From the NCBI GenBank assembly GCA_001464955.1, contig LNEM01000025.1, positions 1 to 64,000 on the forward strand: 64,000 bases of DNA. Direction: 5' to 3'. Positions 59,072 to 64,000 of the stretch are shown piece after piece (position 1 is the first letter of the stretch; the number at the start of each line of letters is the position of its first letter). The DNA comes from Rhizobiales bacterium Ga0077537. GTDB lineage: Bacteria; Pseudomonadota; Alphaproteobacteria; Rhizobiales; Hyphomicrobiaceae. The notes under the pieces are model-generated. The model ran no database searches, was not told where the DNA came from, and saw only the letters and a list, made by a program, of their open reading frames with translations. The position numbers and the translations under genes were made by a program.

Positions 59072-60325
59072 ATGACGACGATCGGCACGAAAACGGCAGA
59101 CGGTGCGGCGGCCCCGGTCTACGGCGAGACGGGGGTGACGGTCGCCGCGATCGTGCACGCCTGTCATGAGCGCACGATCGACGAGGGGCTTGCGGGCCTC
59201 GCACTTCCGGGCCTCGACCGGGCGAGGCTCGAGCCCCTCTTGACGTATTGCGCCGAGTTGCGGTGCGAGGCCGAGGCCGTCACGTGTCCGGGCTGCAAGC
59301 GCCGCACGGAGGCGAAGGGGCTGCACACCCTCGACGACTTCATCCGCGCCCACGCCGAGGTCATCGTCGGCGATGGCGCGGTGCGTCTGGTGGGGCAAGG
59401 GCAGGCGGTGGTAACGACGCCGGAGCTGGCCGCGCTCGAGAAGACCTGGTCCGGCGAGAATTACTGGTTCTGGGCCCGCCGCGTGCTGCGCAAGCTGCGG
59501 CACGGCATCCGGCGCGCCCATATCCAGGGGAGCGCCTTCTCCGGCACCGGCGAGACGCCGTCGGTCATCCTGATGGAGCCGCAACTCGCCGACAACATAG
59601 GCATGGTGGCGCGCGCCATGGCGAATTTCGGCCTCGACGAGTTGCGCCTCGTGGCCCCGCGCGACGGCTGGCCGAACGAGAAGGCACGCATCGCGGCTTC
59701 GGGTGCCAACTACGTTATCGACGACGGCCGCGCGTATCCGTCGCTGTCAGATGCCACCGGCGATCTGAACTGGGTCGCGGCCACCACGGCCCGCCAGCGC
59801 GACCTCCGCAAGCCCGTCCTCACGCCTCTGGAGGCGGTGGCCGAGATGCGGTCGCGCATCGCGAAGGGCGAGCGGTGTGGCGTGCTCTTCGGGCGCGAGC
59901 GTAACGGACTGGAGACCGACGAGTTGGCCGGCGCGGATGCTCTCGTCATGATTCCGGTGAACTCCCGCTTCGCTTCCCTCAATCTGGCGCAATCGGTGCT
60001 CATCCTCGGCTACGAGTGGATGCGCACGTCCGGCGCTGCGACTCTCGGGCGCGTCACCACCTACGAGACGCCCCAGGCCCCCGGACTGGATCTGGGCGAC
60101 ACCCGTCCGGCCACCAAGGCGGAACTCGAGGGCTTCTTCGAGCATCTGGAGAACGAGTTGGATCAGATGGGATTCTTCAACCCCGCCCACAGGCGCCAGG
60201 CGATGGTCAGGAACCTGCGTACGATGTTCACCCGGATGGGGGCGACGGAGCAGGAGGTCCGCACCCTGCGTGGCATAGTTGTCGCACTCGCGCACGGTAA
60301 GGGACGGGGACGCAAGCGGCCATAA
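59072..60325 (+). CDS. TrmJ/TrmH-family (SPOUT) RNA methyltransferase with N-terminal extension
   Basis: PSVILMEPQLADNIGMVARAMANFGLDELRLVAPRDGWPNEKARIAASGA...GVLFGRERNGLETDELAGADALVMIPVNSRFASLNLAQSVLILGYEW, preceded by ~160 aa not typical of TrmJ. Confidence 0.9.
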   Translation: MTTIGTKTADGAAAPVYGETGVTVAAIVHACHERTIDEGLAGLALPGLDRARLEPLLTYCAELRCEAEAVTCPGCKRRTEAKGLHTLDDFIRAHAEVIVGDGAVRLVGQGQAVVTTPELAALEKTWSGENYWFWARRVLRKLRHGIRRAHIQGSAFSGTGETPSVILMEPQLADNIGMVARAMANFGLDELRLVAPRDGWPNEKARIAASGANYVIDDGRAYPSLSDATGDLNWVAATTARQRDLRKPVLTPLEAVAEMRSRIAKGERCGVLFGRERNGLETDELAGADALVMIPVNSRFASLNLAQSVLILGYEWMRTSGAATLGRVTTYETPQAPGLDLGDTRPATKAELEGFFEHLENELDQMGFFNPAHRRQAMVRNLRTMFTRMGATEQEVRTLRGIVVALAHGKGRGRKRP

Positions 60326-60488
60326 GTTTGCCCACTTTGGAGCCGACCCCTCGCCCCGCACGCGGAGCGGGGGGCCGGCCGCGATTGAGGGCGCGAATGT
60401 GGTGGCGCCGACGAGACGGTCGGGCAGAGTCCCGGGCACGGGACGGGCCTTCGACGGTCGGAACAGGCAACGGGTGAGGGGCGGAATT

Positions 60489-61097
60489 ATGAAGGAGTGG
60501 CAGACACGGACGCTGGCGGTGGCCGTGCTGGGCTTGGCGAGCCTGGCATTCGCGGGTCCGGTTTCGGCGAAGGAGCTGAGCGAGAAATCGGTGCGCGTGC
60601 TCATGGAGTACGCTTGGACGATTCTTCCGGCGAAGTTCACCATGCCCGATGGCAAGGTCATCGAAGTCGACAAGAAGTCGAAGAAGAAGGAGACGCTGGT
60701 CCCGATCGAGGCCGCGCGCGAGGTCATCAAGACCGGCTACAACTCGGCCCAGGCGCAGCTCTGCGAGATGTGGGAGGAGCAGACGGTCAACTATGACGCC
60801 ATGATGCTCACGCAGCGCATCAAGAACAAGTGGACCGACCAGCAGCTCCTCTACATCACCACGCTGCACCGCATGACCATCCATATGGCGGCCGGCAAGC
60901 TGAAGGTGAGCGAGAAGGACGGCGAGCAGATCGTCAGCCTTGAGCCGATCACGCCGAGCAAGGACACCTGTAACGACGAGAAGCGCAAGAAGGTCCGCGA
61001 GGCCGTCGCAGCGCAGGTCGAGGCGGCCAAACCCTTCGTGCCGACCAAGAAGGCGGATGGCCCCGCCCAGCCGGTCCCGGCGTCGCAGAAAAAATGA
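60489..61097 (+). CDS. Exported protein of unknown function
   Basis: Signal peptide MKEWQTRTLAVAVLGLASLAFAGPVSA; 202 aa; MEYAWTILPAKFTMPDGKVIEVDKKSKKKETLVPIEAAREVIKTGYNSAQAQLCEMWEEQ. Confidence 0.8.
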   Translation: MKEWQTRTLAVAVLGLASLAFAGPVSAKELSEKSVRVLMEYAWTILPAKFTMPDGKVIEVDKKSKKKETLVPIEAAREVIKTGYNSAQAQLCEMWEEQTVNYDAMMLTQRIKNKWTDQQLLYITTLHRMTIHMAAGKLKVSEKDGEQIVSLEPITPSKDTCNDEKRKKVREAVAAQVEAAKPFVPTKKADGPAQPVPASQKK

Positions 61098-61162
61098 GCT
61101 GGGCACCACGGACCGGTCTCGACCTTGACGGGACCGGACTCGAAGCGCTATTGAGCAGTCTT

Positions 61163-61191
61163 CGCGGGCCTTTCGGGGCCCGCGTTGTTTT
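61163..61191 (+). terminator. Rho-independent terminator
   Basis: cgcgggcc-tttcgg-ggcccgcg perfect 8-bp stem followed by ttgtttt. Confidence 0.85.
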
Positions 61192-61281
61192 GAGCGCCTT
61201 CGCGGCCCGGGCCTTGAGCCTCGGTCTGTCGGGACTGTTCCGGGCAGCACGCCCTGAACGAAGGTCCAAAGGAGAAGGCGC

Positions 61282-61320
61282 ATGCAACCCGTGAATATCG
61301 AAAGACGGAGACGGACGTGA
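61282..61320 (+). CDS. Putative 12-aa Arg-rich leader ORF upstream of rpsD
   Basis: aaaggagaaggcgc-ATG CAA CCC GTG AAT ATC GAA AGA CGG AGA CGG ACG TGA ([12 protein letters not shown]); SD-like aaggag; stop overlaps the rpsD GTG (GTGA). Confidence 0.4.
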   Translation: MQPVNIERRRRT

Positions 61321-61934
61321 CGAAACGCATTCGCGCCAAGCACAAGATCGACCGGCGCCTCGGTGAAAACATCTGGGGCCGCTCGAAGAGCCCCCTCAAC
61401 CGGCGCGCCTCGCGCCCCGGCCAGCACGGTGAGCGTCGGGCCGGCAAGATCTCGGATTTCGGCCAGCAGCTCCGCGCCAAGCAGAAGCTGAAGGGCTACT
61501 ACGGCAACATCACCGAGCGCCAGTTCAACCGGGTCTACAAGGAAGCCGCGCGCCTCAAGGGCTCGACGTCCGAGCACCTGATCGGGCTCCTTGAGCGCCG
61601 CCTCGACGCGCTGGTCTACCGGGCCAAGTTCGTCCCGACCGTGTTCGCGGCGCGCCAGTTCGTCAGCCACGGCCACGTCAAGGTGAACGGCCAGCGGGTC
61701 GACATCCCGAGCTATCGCTGCAAGGTCGGCGACGTGATCGAGGTGAAGGAAGCCTCCCGTCAGTTGCCCCTCGTCATGGAAGCGACCAAGAGCGCCGAGC
61801 GTGACGTGCCCGACTACATCGAGGCGGACCACACCAAGATGACCGCGCGCTTCGTGCGCGTACCGGCTCTCTCGGACGTTCCCTATCCGGTTCAGATGGA
61901 GCCGAACCTGGTGGTCGAGTTCTACTCGCGCTGA
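61317..61934 (+). CDS. rpsD: 30S ribosomal protein S4
   Basis: [73 protein letters not shown] start. Confidence 0.98.
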   Translation: MTKRIRAKHKIDRRLGENIWGRSKSPLNRRASRPGQHGERRAGKISDFGQQLRAKQKLKGYYGNITERQFNRVYKEAARLKGSTSEHLIGLLERRLDALVYRAKFVPTVFAARQFVSHGHVKVNGQRVDIPSYRCKVGDVIEVKEASRQLPLVMEATKSAERDVPDYIEADHTKMTARFVRVPALSDVPYPVQMEPNLVVEFYSR

Positions 61935-61965
61935 TCCGACATCGAGGGGGCGGCAACGACCGCTT

Positions 61966-63153
61966 TCAGGATCGGATCAACGAAGACGACGAAACTGGAG
62001 CCGGAACCGCTGCACGCGGTTGCGGCTCTTGGTTTATGGGGCTGTCGTGATCGAGCACGGCACCAGGAGAGTCGGCGGGATCCTCGTCGCCACGATCCTT
62101 GGCGGCTGCGGCGGAAGACGGACTGCGGTCGGCCTCTGCTGACGGCTTGGGCACGAAAGGTGCCGCAACCTCCTGGGTTTCGAGGCCGACCGCGGCAGCG
62201 ACCAGCTTGAGCCTGGGACCTGCCGGAACGATGGTCGCGTCCGTGGACGGGGGCACATAGACGACACCCGTCCCGCCCCCCGGCTGGTTGACCACCCGGA
62301 TACGAGGGTCCCGACGCGCAAGTTCCACCATCAGCGTCCGGTAGCTGCTCTCCCCGAACAGCGCCGCCGGGCCGCTCCGCTTGAAACCTGCAACCTTGTC
62401 CAGCTCGGCCATGATTCGCTTCTGCGAGACATAGTTGCGCGGTTGCGCGACGAGCATCGTTGCAACGCGCTGGGCGGCTTCGTCGAGGCGGGTGCCGGGC
62501 CCCTCGAGGCCAATGGCGGTCCGGCCGTTGAGGGCGGGGATGGAGGCGGCCGTCTTGACCGGCCGCGGCGGTGGCGCTGCTCCACGAGCACTCGTGGGCG
62601 GGCGATCGCGCTGTGAAGGTGAAGCGCCGCGTCCGAAGAGACGCTCGAGTAGCCGGCGACGGGGCCGTTGGTAGCTAGCGGCTTCGGCGAGGAGGCGCGA
62701 CGGGATGAGGAAATCCGCCGTGGCATTGTAGGTCGTATGGATGTTCGGCCGATGTTCGGTCACGACGACGGCCGTCGCTTTGGTCTTGTGCCGCAGGCGC
62801 TCCAGCACGGGCACGAAGTCGGAATCGCCCGTCAGCAGGATGAATTCCTTGATCTCCGGGCGCGCATAGGTCGTCTCCACCACATCCATCGCCATCCGGA
62901 TGTCGGCGGAGTTCTTCAGGCCGGAGAACTTGCCGACAAGTATGGCCTCGAAGCCGTGCGCCTCGAACAGGTCGCGATGCCGTTCGGCATGCGAATTCCA
63001 GTAGACGCGCTTCTGCAGGTATTTGCGCCGCCGACCTGACGGATCAAAAACGCCGTCCTCGAGCCAGTCCAGCCAGTTGCCGATCGACTCGGGCGGCAGA
63101 GGTATGTTCTCGAAGTCGATGTAAAGGGCGCTGCGGATACGCTGGCGAAACAT
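61966..63153 (-). CDS. NYN-domain (LabA/DUF88-like, PIN-fold) protein with C-terminal winged-helix-like domain
   Basis: SALYIDFENIPLPPE...KVYWNSH-like VYWNSHAERH...KNSADIRMAMDVVETTYARPEIKEFILLTGDSDFVPVLERLRHKTKATAVVVTEHRPNIHTTYNATADFLIPSRLL. Confidence 0.87.
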   Translation of the reverse strand: MFRQRIRSALYIDFENIPLPPESIGNWLDWLEDGVFDPSGRRRKYLQKRVYWNSHAERHRDLFEAHGFEAILVGKFSGLKNSADIRMAMDVVETTYARPEIKEFILLTGDSDFVPVLERLRHKTKATAVVVTEHRPNIHTTYNATADFLIPSRLLAEAASYQRPRRRLLERLFGRGASPSQRDRPPTSARGAAPPPRPVKTAASIPALNGRTAIGLEGPGTRLDEAAQRVATMLVAQPRNYVSQKRIMAELDKVAGFKRSGPAALFGESSYRTLMVELARRDPRIRVVNQPGGGTGVVYVPPSTDATIVPAGPRLKLVAAAVGLETQEVAAPFVPKPSAEADRSPSSAAAAKDRGDEDPADSPGAVLDHDSPINQEPQPRAAVPAPVSSSSLIRS

Positions 63154-63517
63154 GCCTTGCCTCGATTGCAAGGCCGCGAGCCCCGGCGGCCGTTGTCGGT
63201 TCTCGTCTATGCACCGAGGCCAGCCCGCCCGTGTGCCCCGAAACTATCCGGTCCGATCGAAGAGTGTGCAAGCGAAAAGCCCCACCATTCGCAGAAAGTC
63301 GAAGCGATGTGGCACGCCGGACGGCGCCGGGTTGCAGCCGATCCACGGCTGACGCCAGGTACTATGCCTTAAGTCTGCCAGCGCGCCGTCACCCACGGGA
63401 CACTCTGAAATGTGATAAGGTTGCTGAGGGCAGAGCCGATGGGGCCTGGAGCCCGTCGCGGCGGTGTCCCGGGCGCTTGCCGGGCGCTCCGCCGAAGCAG
63501 AAAGGAACGGGTGACGC

Positions 63518-64000
63518 ATGCACATCGTTGTCGTGGGCTCGGGCTACGTCGGGCTCGTTTCGGGGGCATCGTTCGCTGATTTCGGGCATTCCGTCGTCTG
63601 CGTGGACAAGGACGCCGGCAAGATCGCGAAGCTCGAGGCCGGCGTGATGCCGATCTTCGAGCCCGGCCTCGACCAGCTCGTCGAGACCAACTGCCGCGCG
63701 GGTCGGCTCGCGTTCACGACGGATCTGGCCAAGAGTATTTCCGGGGCCGACGTCGTTTTCCTGGCCGTCGGCACGCCGTCGCGTCGCGGTGACGGCCACG
63801 CCGACCTGACCTTCGTCTATCAAGCCGCTCGCGAGGTGGCCGAGGCCGCGACCGGCTCCCTGGTCGTTGCCACGAAATCCACTGTCCCCGTCGGTACAGG
63901 CGACGAAGTCGAGCGCATCGTCCGCCAGGCCCGCCCCGATCTCGAGATCACTGTCGCATCCAATCCGGAGTTTCTCCGCGAGGGCTCCGCGATCGAGGAT
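63518..64000 (+). CDS. ugd: UDP-glucose 6-dehydrogenase (5' part; truncated by window end)
   Basis: MHIVVVGSGYVGLVSGASFADFGHSVVCVDKDAGKIAKLEAGVMPIFEPGLDQLV...FLAVGTPSRRGDGHADLTFV...TKSTVPVGTGDEVE...ASNPEFLREGSAIED; no stop before 64000. Confidence 0.94.
   Translation, partial: MHIVVVGSGYVGLVSGASFADFGHSVVCVDKDAGKIAKLEAGVMPIFEPGLDQLVETNCRAGRLAFTTDLAKSISGADVVFLAVGTPSRRGDGHADLTFVYQAAREVAEAATGSLVVATKSTVPVGTGDEVERIVRQARPDLEITVASNPEFLREGSAIED

Noticed and set aside
60228-61832. 534-aa minus ORF spanning the exported-protein gene and rpsD
   Set aside because: Opposes two well-supported genes including rpsD; no recognisable motifs.
1-64000. CRISPR arrays, tRNA/rRNA genes, prophage or intact IS elements
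   Set aside because: No regularly spaced direct repeats, tRNA cloverleaf, rRNA segments, or transposase/integrase motifs recognised by eye; a tool-based scan would be needed for certainty.
63518-64000. Possibility that this gene is the missing WbpA (UDP-GlcNAc 6-dehydrogenase)
   Set aside because: N-terminal GYVGLVSGASFADFGH and VGTPSRRGDGHADL fit UDP-glucose dehydrogenase (Ugd/RkpK-like) better; the gene is also truncated so specificity cannot be settled.

Overview
High-GC window that looks like an alphaproteobacterial (Hyphomicrobiales-type) chromosome. This assignment rests on codon usage, gene content and gene order only. Positions ~0.7-34.6 kb hold a large Wzx/Wzy-type exopolysaccharide/capsule locus. 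It contains GalE, an initiating polyprenyl glycosylphosphotransferase, a WecG/TagA-type transferase, many GT2/GT4 glycosyltransferases, a flippase, an O-antigen-ligase/polymerase-like protein, a Wza-like exporter, a Wzz/BY-kinase fusion, a NodB-type deacetylase, a secreted GH9 cellulase-like hydrolase overlapping an acyltransferase-3 gene, and an amino-sugar module (Gfo/Idh/MocA + DegT aminotransferase + hexapeptide N-acyltransferase). Positions ~35.4-41.4 kb hold a thiolase/enoyl-CoA hydratase pair, EamA and MFS transporters, and a divergent photolyase/cryptochrome. Positions ~42.4-54.1 kb hold a complete urea uptake and urease operon, urtABCDE-ureDABCEFG, preceded by an essentially consensus sigma-54 promoter and containing three small intercalated ORFs. 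The remainder holds alaS, an MBL-fold hydrolase, icd, a TrmJ-like methyltransferase with an unusual N-terminal extension, an exported protein of unknown function, rpsD (with a possible 12-aa Arg-rich leader ORF), a NYN-domain protein, and the 5' part of a UDP-glucose dehydrogenase gene cut by the window end. I saw no tRNA, rRNA, CRISPR array or intact mobile element. Best second-look items: the sigma-54 promoter and small ORFs of the urease operon, the GH9/acyltransferase pair inside the EPS locus, the divergent photolyase, the rpsD leader ORF, the extended TrmJ-like protein, and a decayed PemK/MazF-like toxin at the left edge.
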